From positions 5,704,001 to 5,768,000 of the forward strand of contig NZ_QBDT01000001.1 in NCBI RefSeq assembly GCF_004124325.1: a DNA stretch of 64,000 nt, given 5' to 3'. The notes beneath the pieces are model-generated. The model did not search any database. It saw only the letters and a list, made by a program, of their open reading frames with translations, and was not told where the DNA came from. This DNA is from Streptomyces sp. L2 (GTDB lineage Bacteria > Actinomycetota > Actinomycetes > Streptomycetales > Streptomycetaceae). The translations under genes and the position numbers were made by a program. This document shows positions 51,908 through 60,325 of this stretch, piece after piece; positions within the stretch are counted from its first letter, which is position 1, and every line of letters starts with the position of its first letter.

Positions 51908-53083
51908 TCACGCCCCGGGCCGCACCCCGGCGAGCATCCCGAACGAACCCGAACAGTGGCCGCCGCCCGCTGCCCGCGCCTGGTGGAGTGCCGCGTGCTC
52001 CGGCCGGCCCATGGCCTGCAGAGCGTCCGCGAACCGCTGGTGCACGCACGCCAGTTGATGTGGATCACCCAGCGCCTCCGCCACGCTGAGCGCCTCGCCG
52101 TAGTACCGCTCGGCCGACGCGTGGTCGCCCGTACCGGCCGCCGCCGCACCGAGGGTCGTCAGCGCGAGGGCCTGGGTGGAGCGGTCCTCGGTGCCGATGG
52201 CGATGGCCAGCGCCGTACGGGCGTGCGCGGCCGCGCGGACCATGTCTCCGCCCTCCAGGCGGAGTTGAGCGAGCCGTGCCTCGAACGCGCCGTCCCAGAA
52301 CGGTGTCGCGGGGGAGTCGTCCGGCGCGCCGGCCGCCGCTGCCGTCGCCGTACCGCCGTAGTGCTCGACCAGCCGGTCCAGGGCCTGGTGCCGGACGTCG
52401 TGCGGGTCCTCCGCGACGGTCAGGCGGAGCGCGAACGCGCGCTCGGCGGAGTCGAGCCGGTACCGCTCCCGGCCCCCGGCGACCGGCAGAAGCAGACGCT
52501 CTCGGCCCAGCAGCCGCAGCGAGGCCGCCGCCCGGGACACCGGCACCCCGCCGAGCGCCGCCGCCGCGCCCGCGTCGATCACATCGCCGGGATGCAGCGC
52601 GAGCAGCCGGAACAGCCGCTGGTCGGAAGCGGACAGCCGACGGTAGGCGGCCACCGGCTCCGGACGCCGTTCGGCGGCACGGCCGGTGAGGGAGCCGCCG
52701 GCCACGGGCGCGTCGGCGCACGCACCGGCCTGTGCGTGCGTCCGAGGCCCACCGGCCCAGCCGTCCGACCGGCACAGCAGACCCCGCAGTGCCCGCCGCC
52801 ACCGTCCCAGCTCCGGAGCCGGGGCGCCCAGCGCGGTCACGATGTCGAGCACGAGGTCCATGTCGATACGGCGCCGCCCGGTGCGGAAGCAGTCGTAGAC
52901 GGTGACCCGGCCCGGCGCGCACTCCGCCGCCGGTACCCCGCGGGCCGCACGGAGGGCGCTGATCCGCCGCACGAGTTCGGCGTACGAGGGGTTGCCGGCC
53001 CAGGCGCGCAGGGTCCGCAGGAGGTCCGCCAGTTCGTCGGTGGAACGGAAACCGTCGGCGTCGGGCACTGGTAAGAGGTCCAT
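51908..53083 (-). CDS. HTH/TPR regulator lacking the NB-ARC module
   Basis: About 391 residues. Residues 10-95 match the N-terminus of NB-ARC/TPR regulators (DELADLLRTLRAWAGNPSYAEL, VTVYDCFRTGRRRIDMDLVLDIV). After a short linker the next recognisable part is normally found behind the NB-ARC ATPase: RRLSASDQRLFRLLALHPGDVID winged helix, then TPR-like helices (TALTTLGAAAAGTGDHASAERYY). No Walker A or B motif is present between, so about 250 residues appear deleted. ATG 53083 (GTG 53116 possible). Target unknown. Confidence 0.8.
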   Translation of the reverse strand: MDLLPVPDADGFRSTDELADLLRTLRAWAGNPSYAELVRRISALRAARGVPAAECAPGRVTVYDCFRTGRRRIDMDLVLDIVTALGAPAPELGRWRRALRGLLCRSDGWAGGPRTHAQAGACADAPVAGGSLTGRAAERRPEPVAAYRRLSASDQRLFRLLALHPGDVIDAGAAAALGGVPVSRAAASLRLLGRERLLLPVAGGRERYRLDSAERAFALRLTVAEDPHDVRHQALDRLVEHYGGTATAAAAGAPDDSPATPFWDGAFEARLAQLRLEGGDMVRAAAHARTALAIAIGTEDRSTQALALTTLGAAAAGTGDHASAERYYGEALSVAEALGDPHQLACVHQRFADALQAMGRPEHAALHQARAAGGGHCSGSFGMLAGVRPGA

Positions 53084-53213
53084 GCTCTTCGTCTCGTCGG
53101 TCGGGCACGATGGCACTGACGCACCGGAATGCGTGACACCGCTTCCGGTATTCGAACGTGTGCGCAGAGTAGCAGAGGGTGCCCGGCGGGGTGGGCGCTC
53201 GCGGCGGGCTGTT

Positions 53214-53648
53214 TCAAGCCCTCTTGGAGATCTCCAGCAGCAGCGGTCCGGTCGGCCCCGCGATGATGTCCTGCACGGTCAGCGGGTCCAGCGCCGCGAA
53301 GAACGCCTCCTGGGCGTGGCGGAGGGCGCCGCGCAGCCGGCAGCCGGGATTGAGCGGGCAGGGGGTGGCGCCCTCGCAGTCGACGACGTCGCCGTCACCC
53401 TCGAAAGCACGCACGAGCCGTCCCACGGACGCCGTACGCCCCTGCTCGGTGAGGCTGAGGCCGCCGCCGCGCCCCCGGCGGGCGTCCACCAGGCCCAGGT
53501 GCTGGAGTTCGGCGACGACCTTCGCGGTGTGCGTGTACGGCACGTCCATGCCCTCGGCGACCTGGCGGGTCGTAGGACTGGACCCGGTCGCCACCGCGAG
53601 CCGCATCAGGACGCGCAGGGCGAGGTCGGTGGAGCGCAGGAGCCGCAT
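53214..53648 (-). CDS. nsrR: NsrR, nitric-oxide-sensing Rrf2 regulator
   Basis: 144 residues. Rrf2 winged HTH (STDLALRVLMRLA, TRQVAEGMDVPYTHTAKVVAEL) and the cysteine loop CEGATPCPLNPGC (C91, C97, C103). With ATG 53648 as start Asp8 is conserved; Asp8 and these three Cys are the known [4Fe-4S] ligands of S. coelicolor NsrR, where NO destroys the cluster and relieves repression. A 23-bp site just upstream (53664-53686) resembles one before the flavohemoprotein gene, suggesting autorepression. An ATG at 53672 would place the start inside that site and is less likely. Confidence 0.93.
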   Translation of the reverse strand: MRLLRSTDLALRVLMRLAVATGSSPTTRQVAEGMDVPYTHTAKVVAELQHLGLVDARRGRGGGLSLTEQGRTASVGRLVRAFEGDGDVVDCEGATPCPLNPGCRLRGALRHAQEAFFAALDPLTVQDIIAGPTGPLLLEISKRA

Positions 53649-53663
53649 ACCGCGAGCGTAGGT

Positions 53664-53686
53664 AATACGCATCCTGTATTCAACTT
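53664..53686 (-). promoter_or_regulatory. NsrR-box-like site upstream of nsrR
   Basis: 23-bp site with AATAC, GCATC in the left half and ATT-CAA-CTT in the right half; identical to the site upstream of hmp at 15 of 23 positions in the same register. Starts 16 bp upstream of the nsrR start codon, fitting autorepression. Confidence 0.65.
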
Positions 53687-53833
53687 ATCTGGAGCTGACA
53701 TCCCCCCCCGGTGCCTTGCCGCACCCTTTCCCGCACCCTTTGCCCCGCCGGTCCACGGAAGCGGGGGCTTCCCCACTACGATCGGCACGCCTCACCTTTC
53801 CCGTGCCGTCCGTTTCCCCGAAGAGGACACCTG

Positions 53834-54526
53834 ATGGGTTCCGCGAAGAACAGCAGCACCGCCGCGCGCAAGGCGCGCATAGAGGAGATGCGGCGGGCCG
53901 AGCGTGCCCGCGAGCGCCGCAACCGGATCCTCGTCGTCGCCGCGAGCGCGGTGGTCGTCGCCGGTCTCGTCGTCGGCGGTGTCGTGCTCCTGAAGGGGCA
54001 GTCGGACAGCGGCAAGGACTCCGTGGCGAGCGGTGACGACGCCAAGGGCGGCGGCAGCGCCGGGGACTCGGGCCACTTCGTCACCGGCAAGGACGGCGTG
54101 CGCACGTGGTCCGGCAAGCTGGGCCGCACCCACGTCACGACGAAGGTGTCGTACCCGATGCACCCGCCGGTCGGCGGCAACCACAACCCGGTCTGGCTGA
54201 ACTGCAACGGCGACGTCTACACCCAGCCCGTGCAGGACGAGAACGCGGTGCACGCGCTGGAGCACGGCGCGGTCTGGGTCACGTACACCGGCAAGGCGAA
54301 GAAGGCCGACGTCGACGCTCTCGCGGCCAAGGTGAAGAAGACGCCGTACTCGCTGATGAGTCCGTACGCGAACCAGGCCGCCCCGCTGATGCTGTCGGCG
54401 TGGGGCCACCAGGTGACCGTGAAGAGCGCGAGCGACCCCGAGGTGAACAAGTTCTTCGCCGCCTATGTGCAGGGCCCGCAGACGCCCGAGCCGGGTGCCT
54501 CGTGCACCGGCGGGGAGATGAAGTGA
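53834..54526 (+). CDS. DUF3105 membrane-anchored protein
   Basis: 230 residues: charged N-terminus, one membrane helix (ILVVAASAVVVAGLVVGGVVLL at residues 32-53) and an extracytoplasmic DUF3105 domain with HPPVGGNHNPVWLNCNG and ENAVHALEHGAVWVTY. The conserved His and Cys residues hint at a metal or redox role, unproven. ATG 53834, RBS AGAGGA. Its stop codon overlaps the GTG start of the DUF305 gene (GTGA), so they are co-translated; in many Streptomyces this pair stays together. Confidence 0.9.
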   Translation: MGSAKNSSTAARKARIEEMRRAERARERRNRILVVAASAVVVAGLVVGGVVLLKGQSDSGKDSVASGDDAKGGGSAGDSGHFVTGKDGVRTWSGKLGRTHVTTKVSYPMHPPVGGNHNPVWLNCNGDVYTQPVQDENAVHALEHGAVWVTYTGKAKKADVDALAAKVKKTPYSLMSPYANQAAPLMLSAWGHQVTVKSASDPEVNKFFAAYVQGPQTPEPGASCTGGEMK

Positions 54527-55155
54527 GGCGGCGGCACGTCGGCTGGATCGCGTCCACGGCCGCGGCGGTGCTCGTCGCGGCCGGCGCGATCACCTACGCG
54601 GTCGCCGAGGACGACGGCTCCGCGGGCGCGAGCACGCCGGCCGCCGGCTCGGCGGACGCCGGGTTCGCCCGGGACATGGCCGTCCACCACCAGCAGGCCG
54701 TCGAGATGTCGTACATCGTGCGCGACCGCACGAAGAACGTCGAGGTCCGGCGGCTCGCGTACGACATCGCGCAGACGCAGGCCAACCAGCGCGGGATGCT
54801 GCTGGGCTGGCTGGACCTGTGGGGGCTGCCGAAGGTGTCCGCGGACCCGCCGATGACCTGGATGGGCATGGGGGACATGGCCTCCGGCAAGGACGGCGCG
54901 CTGATGCCGGGGATGGCCACGAACACCCAGATGAGGAAGCTGCAGACCCTGAGCGGCAAGCAGGCGGAGATCCTCTACCTGCAACTGATGACGGCCCATC
55001 ACAAGGGCGGCATCCACATGGCCCAGGGGTGCGTCGACAAGTGCACCGTCGGCGTGGAGAAGCGGCTCGCGCAGGGGATGGTCGCCGGACAGCGGTCGGA
55101 GCTGGACGTGATGGCCGGAATGCTCAAGGAGCGCGGAGCCCAACCGCTCCCGTAA
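54523..55155 (+). CDS. DUF305 ferritin-like secreted protein
   Basis: 210 residues with an N-terminal signal-anchor (HVGWIASTAAAVLVAAGAITYA) and the four-helix DUF305 domain: DMAVHHQQAVEM, TQANQRGMLLGWLDLWG and TAHHKGGIHMAQ. His-rich and Met-rich faces fit a metal (copper-type) binding role proposed for the family. GTG start overlapping the DUF3105 stop. Partner of DUF3105; the function of the pair is unknown. Confidence 0.9.
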   Translation: MRRRHVGWIASTAAAVLVAAGAITYAVAEDDGSAGASTPAAGSADAGFARDMAVHHQQAVEMSYIVRDRTKNVEVRRLAYDIAQTQANQRGMLLGWLDLWGLPKVSADPPMTWMGMGDMASGKDGALMPGMATNTQMRKLQTLSGKQAEILYLQLMTAHHKGGIHMAQGCVDKCTVGVEKRLAQGMVAGQRSELDVMAGMLKERGAQPLP

Positions 55156-55285
55156 TGCCCCCTTCCGTAGCGGCCCTTTTGTGACACCCGTTATCACCGT
55201 CGTACGGAAGAAAGGCTCAAATCACCCTCAAGTCCCCTGAAGTGACGGTTCCTTGGGTTTCTCTTGACCTTTCCGTTCCCCTGGC

Positions 55286-55298
55286 ATGAACGGTTCAT
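55286..55298. promoter_or_regulatory. 13-bp palindrome upstream of the sedolisin gene
   Basis: ATGAAC-G-GTTCAT, preceded by TTGACC at 55264 that could serve as a -35. In the 260-bp intergenic region 55156-55415, which also has an 8-bp inverted repeat CTTCCGTA/TACGGAAG. Confidence 0.35.
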
Positions 55299-55415
55299 CG
55301 AGAGAGTGACCCCGATCGTGTGATCCATTCGCGGGCTCAAACCGCCGCGGGCCGGTGCGCGGATCCACGGAGTACCGACCACTACATGCATGCGAACCGC
55401 ATCGCAGGGGGTTCT

Positions 55416-57359
55416 ATGAGATCCAACCGCGCCACCATGCGCGCCGGCGTGAGCATGGCAGCGACACTGCCGATGATCGCCGGTGCCCTGGCGCTCGGCA
55501 TACCCGCGGCCCACGCCGCGGACCAGCCGGCCCGCAACGCACTGGCGGGTACCAAGCCTGCCTGGGCCACGCCCAAGGCGGACAAGGGTTCCACCGCGAA
55601 CAGCAACCGGGTCCACGCCCGGGTCTACCTCGCCGGCAGGGACGCCGCCGGACTCGCCGCCTACGCCAAGGCCGTGTCCGACCCCAGCTCGCCGCACTAC
55701 GGCAAGTACCTCAGCGCCAAGAAGGCCCAGGCCCGCTTCGGCGCGACCAAGGCCCAGGTGACCGCCGTCAAGAACTGGCTGAAGTCGGCCGGTCTGACGG
55801 TCACTTCGGTCACCGACCACTACGTCGCCGTCTCCGGTGACGTCGCCGCCGCCGAGAAGGCGTTCGGCACCCAGCTGCACAACTACGCCAAGGGCGCCAA
55901 GACGTACCGTGCTCCGCAGCACAGCGCGTCCGCGCCGGCGTCCCTGAAGGGCGCCGTCCTGACCGTCACCGGTCTGGACAACGCCCCGCACAAATCGGAC
56001 CGCGCCGACCAGCTCCCGCCGCCGGACGCCGTGTTCAAGAACGCCGGGCCGTTCTCCTCGTACTACGGCTCGAAGACCGCGAGCACGCTGCCCAGCGCGT
56101 ACGGCCAGAAGATCCCGTACGCGATCAAGGGCTACACCGGCAAGCAGCTGCGCGCCGCCTACGGCGCCGGCAAGTACACCGGCAAGCACGTCCGCATCGC
56201 CATCACCGACGCCTACGCCTCGCCGACCATCGCGTTCGACGCGGGCATGTACGCGAAGAAGAACGGCGACGCCGCCTGGAAGACCAGCCAGCTGCACCAG
56301 GTGCTGCCGGCGAACTACACGCACACCGAGGAGTGCGGCGCGGCCGGCTGGTACGGCGAGGAGACCCTCGACGTCGAGGCCGTGCACGCGGTCGCGCCGG
56401 CCGCCGACGTCACCTACGTGGGCGCGGCGTCCTGCTATGACGACGACCTGCTCGACTCGCTCAGCAAGGTCGTCGACAACCACCTGGCCGACATCGTCTC
56501 CAACTCGTGGGGCGACATCGAGGCCAACCAGACGCCGGACCTCGCGGCCGCCTACGACCAGGTGTTCCAGCTGGGCGCGGTCCAGGGCATCGGCTTCTAC
56601 TTCTCCTCCGGTGACAACGGTGACGAGGTCGCCAACACCGGGACGAAGCAGGTCGACACCCCGGCCAACTCGGCGTGGGTGACGGCGGTCGGCGGTACCT
56701 CGCTGGCGGTCGGCAAGCACAACAAGTACGAGTGGGAGACCGGCTGGGGCACCGAGAAGGCGACCCTGGCGGCCGACGGCAAGAGCTGGACCGGCTTCCC
56801 CGGCGCCTTCACCTCGGGCGCGGGCGGCGGCACCAGCAAGACCGTGCCGCAGCCGTACTACCAGAAGGGCGTCGTCCCGAACGCGCTGGCCACGGCGAAC
56901 AACGCCGCCGGCAACCGCGTCGTCCCGGACATCGCCGCCATCGCCGACCCGACCACCGGGTTCCTCGTCGGGCAGACCCAGACCTTCCCGGACGGGTCGC
57001 AGCAGTACAGCGAGTACCGCATCGGCGGCACCTCGCTGGCCGCGCCGACCATCGCCGCCATCCAGGCGCTGGCCCAGGAGGCCGGCGGTGGCAAGGCGCT
57101 CGGTTTCGCCAACCCGGCGATCTACTCGAAGTTCGGCAAGAAGGGCGTCTTCCACGACGTCACGGACAACCCGACCGGCCACGGTCTGGCGAACGCCCGC
57201 GTGGACTTCGCCAACGGCTTCGACGCCGCCGACGGCCTGCTGACCTCGGTCCGCAGCCTGGGCAAGGACAGCTCGCTGTCCGCGGTGAAGGGCTACGACG
57301 ACGTGACCGGCGTGGGCTCGCCCGCGGGCGGCTACGTGAAGTCGTACCGCCGCCACTGA
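55416..57359 (+). CDS. S53 family serine-carboxyl protease (sedolisin)
   Basis: 647-residue secreted protease active in acid. Signal peptide residues 1-35 (TLPMIAGALALGIPAAHA), pro-kumamolisin activation domain about 45-215, catalytic domain about 225-640. Catalytic residues: Glu315 and Asp319 in YGEETLDVEA, oxyanion Asp400 in SSGDNGDE, Ser540 in GGTSLAAP. A Ca-site-like C-terminus (GYDDVTGVGSPAGGY) follows. ATG 55416 with AGGGGG five bases before. A strong terminator follows. Extracellular protein degradation in saprophytic growth is expected. Confidence 0.95.
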   Translation: MRSNRATMRAGVSMAATLPMIAGALALGIPAAHAADQPARNALAGTKPAWATPKADKGSTANSNRVHARVYLAGRDAAGLAAYAKAVSDPSSPHYGKYLSAKKAQARFGATKAQVTAVKNWLKSAGLTVTSVTDHYVAVSGDVAAAEKAFGTQLHNYAKGAKTYRAPQHSASAPASLKGAVLTVTGLDNAPHKSDRADQLPPPDAVFKNAGPFSSYYGSKTASTLPSAYGQKIPYAIKGYTGKQLRAAYGAGKYTGKHVRIAITDAYASPTIAFDAGMYAKKNGDAAWKTSQLHQVLPANYTHTEECGAAGWYGEETLDVEAVHAVAPAADVTYVGAASCYDDDLLDSLSKVVDNHLADIVSNSWGDIEANQTPDLAAAYDQVFQLGAVQGIGFYFSSGDNGDEVANTGTKQVDTPANSAWVTAVGGTSLAVGKHNKYEWETGWGTEKATLAADGKSWTGFPGAFTSGAGGGTSKTVPQPYYQKGVVPNALATANNAAGNRVVPDIAAIADPTTGFLVGQTQTFPDGSQQYSEYRIGGTSLAAPTIAAIQALAQEAGGGKALGFANPAIYSKFGKKGVFHDVTDNPTGHGLANARVDFANGFDAADGLLTSVRSLGKDSSLSAVKGYDDVTGVGSPAGGYVKSYRRH

Positions 57360-57379
57360 TCCACTGAGCGGCAGAAAAA

Positions 57380-57414
57380 GAGGGGCGTGAGGTGCCCGGC
57401 ACCTCACGCCCCTC
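57380..57414. terminator. Bidirectional terminator between sedolisin and hmp
   Basis: 15-bp perfect stem GAGGGGCGTGAGGTG / CACCTCACGCCCCTC with a CCCGG loop; flanked by AAAAAG on the left (T run for the minus strand) and CTCTTA on the right. Serves the convergent sedolisin and flavohemoprotein genes. Confidence 0.9.
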
Positions 57415-57433
57415 CTCTTACCCCTGGGCTTCC

Positions 57434-58621
57434 TTATCCCTGGGCGAGCCACAGGTCGGGACCGAACACCTCGTAGTGGATGTCGGCCGGGGCCACGCCC
57501 TTGCCGATCAGCTGGGTGCGCACGGCCCGCATGAAGGGCAGCGGCCCGCACAGGTACGCGCGCGTGCCCTCCGCCACGGCGACGTCCGCCAGGTCGACCA
57601 GGCCGGTACGGGCGCCGGGTGCGGCGTCCCGCTCGTAGAAGAAGTGAACCGAGGCGTCCGCGAGCTTGTCCGCGTACAGCGCGTGGTCGGTGCGCAGGGC
57701 GTGGTCGGCGGGGGAGCGGTCACCGTGGACGACGGTCACCGGCGCCTCGTACCCGTCCGCGGCGAGGGCGGCCAGCATGGCCACCATCGGGGTCACCCCG
57801 ATACCGGCGGAGGCGAGCAGCAGCGGCCGCCCCGCGACGTCGCCGAGTACGAGGTCGCCGTAGGCCTCGGACAGCTCCAGCACGTCACCCACACGCACGC
57901 GCGCGTGCAGACGATTCGACACCTCCCCCTCAGGCCCCGAAGCCTCCTCCCGCACCCGCTTGACGCTGAACTGCCTCAATGACTCACCCGGCGCCCCCGA
58001 CAGGCTGTACTGCCGTATCTGCCGGGCCCCGTCGGCCAGCTCGACGCGCACGGACACGTACTGCCCGGCGCGGAACTCCCGCACAGCACCCCCACCCACC
58101 GGACGCACCCGGAAGCTGACGACGTCAGCCGTCTCCTCGACCCGCTCCACGACCTCCCACGGCTGCCATCCCTGGCCGCCGCTCTCCTCGTAGAGCCGCT
58201 TCTCGATGGCGATGAGGGCGTTGGCCATCAGCCAGTACACCTCCGTCCAGGCGGCGGCGACCTCGGCGGTGACGGCGTCACCCAGCACCTCGGCGATGGC
58301 GGCGAACAGGTGCTCGTGCACGACCGGGTACTGCTCCGGGACGACGCCCAGCGAGGCGTGCTTGTGGGCGATGCGCTGGAGCATCTGGTCGGGGCGCTGG
58401 TCGGTGTGGTCGACCAGATGGGTGGCGAACGCGGCGATGGAGCCGGCGAGGGCCTGCTTCTGGGCGCCGGAGGCCTGGTTGCCCCGGTTGAACAGGTTCC
58501 GCAGCAGATCGGGGTGGGCGTCGAACAGCCGGGCGTAGAAGCGCTCGGTGATCTCGCCGATGGCCGCGCCGACGGCGGGAAGCGTGGCACGGACGGTGGC
58601 TGCGGACTGCTCGGACAGCAT
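57434..58621 (-). CDS. hmp: Flavohemoprotein (nitric oxide dioxygenase)
   Basis: 395-residue enzyme turning NO plus oxygen into nitrate with NAD(P)H. Globin domain residues 1-145: ITERFYARLF carries Tyr B10, NRGNQASG the distal Gln, and YPVVHEHLF the proximal His. FAD domain with QIRQYSLSG (RxYS), NAD domain with LLASAGIGVTPMVAML and YLCGPLPFM. Length matches bacterial Hmp. ATG 58621. The 23-bp NsrR-like palindrome at 58669-58691 lies in its promoter, so NO-induced expression through NsrR is likely. Confidence 0.96.
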   Translation of the reverse strand: MLSEQSAATVRATLPAVGAAIGEITERFYARLFDAHPDLLRNLFNRGNQASGAQKQALAGSIAAFATHLVDHTDQRPDQMLQRIAHKHASLGVVPEQYPVVHEHLFAAIAEVLGDAVTAEVAAAWTEVYWLMANALIAIEKRLYEESGGQGWQPWEVVERVEETADVVSFRVRPVGGGAVREFRAGQYVSVRVELADGARQIRQYSLSGAPGESLRQFSVKRVREEASGPEGEVSNRLHARVRVGDVLELSEAYGDLVLGDVAGRPLLLASAGIGVTPMVAMLAALAADGYEAPVTVVHGDRSPADHALRTDHALYADKLADASVHFFYERDAAPGARTGLVDLADVAVAEGTRAYLCGPLPFMRAVRTQLIGKGVAPADIHYEVFGPDLWLAQG

Positions 58622-58668
58622 CGGGACTCCTCAAGGGGTCGATCGCTCAACTGATCGAACGCTAGGAA

Positions 58669-58691
58669 AACTTGCATCTGAAATGCAAATT
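58669..58691 (-). promoter_or_regulatory. NsrR box upstream of hmp
   Basis: TTGCAT (58672-58677) and ATGCAA (58683-58688) form an exact palindrome with a 5-bp centre, flanked by AA and TT to 23 bp. This is the form of the NsrR sites known for hmp genes in S. coelicolor. It ends 48 bp before the hmp start codon. Confidence 0.8.
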
Positions 58692-58904
58692 ATGGGGACG
58701 TGGTGTCGATCACGTGGAGAGGGAACCGGCCATTACATCCGGGCCCCTCCGAAGGCAAGATGGACACCAGGGCACACCCACCGGACGATCAAGGTCCGCA
58801 ACGCGTATGAAACGCTGATGTGGTGTGATGCTCCTGTGCGCCCGACCGCCTCCCGCGACACCGGAGCAAAGGCGGCCTGACCAGCAAGGATGGGGAAGCG
58901 GAAG

Positions 58905-60266
58905 ATGGACAAGCAGCAGGAGTTCGTGCTCCGGACGTTGGAGGAGCGCGACATCCGGTTCGTACGCCTGTGGTTCACGGACGTGCTGGGCTTCCTGAAG
59001 TCCGTGGCCGTGGCCCCCGCCGAACTGGAACAGGCCTTCGACGAGGGCATCGGCTTCGACGGCTCCGCCATCGAGGGCTTCGCCCGGGTCTACGAGTCCG
59101 ACATGATCGCCAAGCCGGACCCCTCCACCTTCCAGATCCTGCCCTGGCGCGCCGAGGCCCCCGGCACCGCCCGCATGTTCTGCGACATCCTCATGCCGGA
59201 CGGCTCCCCCTCCTTCGCCGACCCGCGCTACGTCCTCAAGCGCGCCCTGGCCCGCACCTCCGACCTGGGCTTCACCTTCTACACGCACCCCGAGATCGAG
59301 TTCTTCCTCCTCAAGGAGAAGCCCCTCGACGGCACGCGCCCCACCCCGGCCGACAACTCGGGCTACTTCGACCACACCCCGCAGGCCATCGGCATGGACT
59401 TCCGCCGCCAGGCGATCACCATGCTGGAGTCGATGGGCATCTCGGTGGAGTTCTCCCACCACGAGGGCGCCCCCGGCCAGCAGGAGATCGACCTGCGCTA
59501 CGCCGACGCCCTCTCCACGGCCGACAACATCATGACGTTCCGCCTGGTCATGAAGCAGGTCGCGCTGGAACAGGGCCTCCAGGCCACGTTCATGCCCAAG
59601 CCGTTCTCGGAGTACCCCGGCTCCGGCATGCACTCCCACCTCTCCCTCTTCGAGGGTGACCGGAACGCGTTCTACGAGTCCGGCGCCGAGTACCAGCTCT
59701 CCAAGGTCGGCCGCTCCTTCATCGCCGGCCTGCTGCGCCACGCCGCCGAGATCTCCGCCGTCACCAACCAGTGGGTCAACTCCTACAAGCGCATCTGGGG
59801 CGGCTCCGAGCGCACCGCGGGCGCCGGCGGCGAGGCCCCCTCCTACATCTGCTGGGGCCACAACAACCGCAGCGCCCTGGTCCGGGTCCCGATGTACAAG
59901 CCCGGCAAGACCGGCTCGGCCCGCATCGAGGTCCGCTCCCTCGACACCGGCGCCAACCCCTACCTGGCCTACGCCCTCCTCCTCGCCGCGGGCCTCAAGG
60001 GCATCGAGGAGGGCTACGAGCTCCCGCCGGGCGCCGAGGACGACGTCTGGGCCCTCTCCAACGCCGAACGCCGCGCCATGGGCATCGAACCCCTCCCGCA
60101 GAACCTCGGCGAGGCCCTCACCCTGATGGAAAGCAGCGACCTGGCCGCCGAAACCCTCGGCGAACACGTCTTCGACTTCTTCCTCCGCAACAAAAAGCAG
60201 GAATGGGAGGAGTACCGCTCAGAGGTGACGGCCTTCGAACTCCGCAAGAACCTGCCGGTGCTGTAA
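58905..60266 (+). CDS. glnA2: GlnA2-type glutamine synthetase homologue
   Basis: 453-residue type I glutamine-synthetase fold (GS-alpha-like). FDGSAIEGFARVYESDM, HPEIEFFLL, SGMHSHLSLFEG and NPYLAYALLLAAG are catalytic and metal sites. The adenylylation loop that in GS-beta has NLYxLP reads DVWALSNAERR, with no Tyr, so it should not be a GlnE substrate. S. coelicolor GlnA2 (SCO2241) has been reported to act as a gamma-glutamylpolyamine synthetase, so a polyamine function is likely. ATG 58905 with GGGGAAG ahead. Followed by a hypothetical protein and NUDIX, then glnE. Confidence 0.93.
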   Translation: MDKQQEFVLRTLEERDIRFVRLWFTDVLGFLKSVAVAPAELEQAFDEGIGFDGSAIEGFARVYESDMIAKPDPSTFQILPWRAEAPGTARMFCDILMPDGSPSFADPRYVLKRALARTSDLGFTFYTHPEIEFFLLKEKPLDGTRPTPADNSGYFDHTPQAIGMDFRRQAITMLESMGISVEFSHHEGAPGQQEIDLRYADALSTADNIMTFRLVMKQVALEQGLQATFMPKPFSEYPGSGMHSHLSLFEGDRNAFYESGAEYQLSKVGRSFIAGLLRHAAEISAVTNQWVNSYKRIWGGSERTAGAGGEAPSYICWGHNNRSALVRVPMYKPGKTGSARIEVRSLDTGANPYLAYALLLAAGLKGIEEGYELPPGAEDDVWALSNAERRAMGIEPLPQNLGEALTLMESSDLAAETLGEHVFDFFLRNKKQEWEEYRSEVTAFELRKNLPVL

Positions 60267-60325
60267 GCACGGACAGCCTCGGCGCGAGAGCGTGAGCGGC
60301 TCGCGAAAAGGGTAGGGACCAGCCC

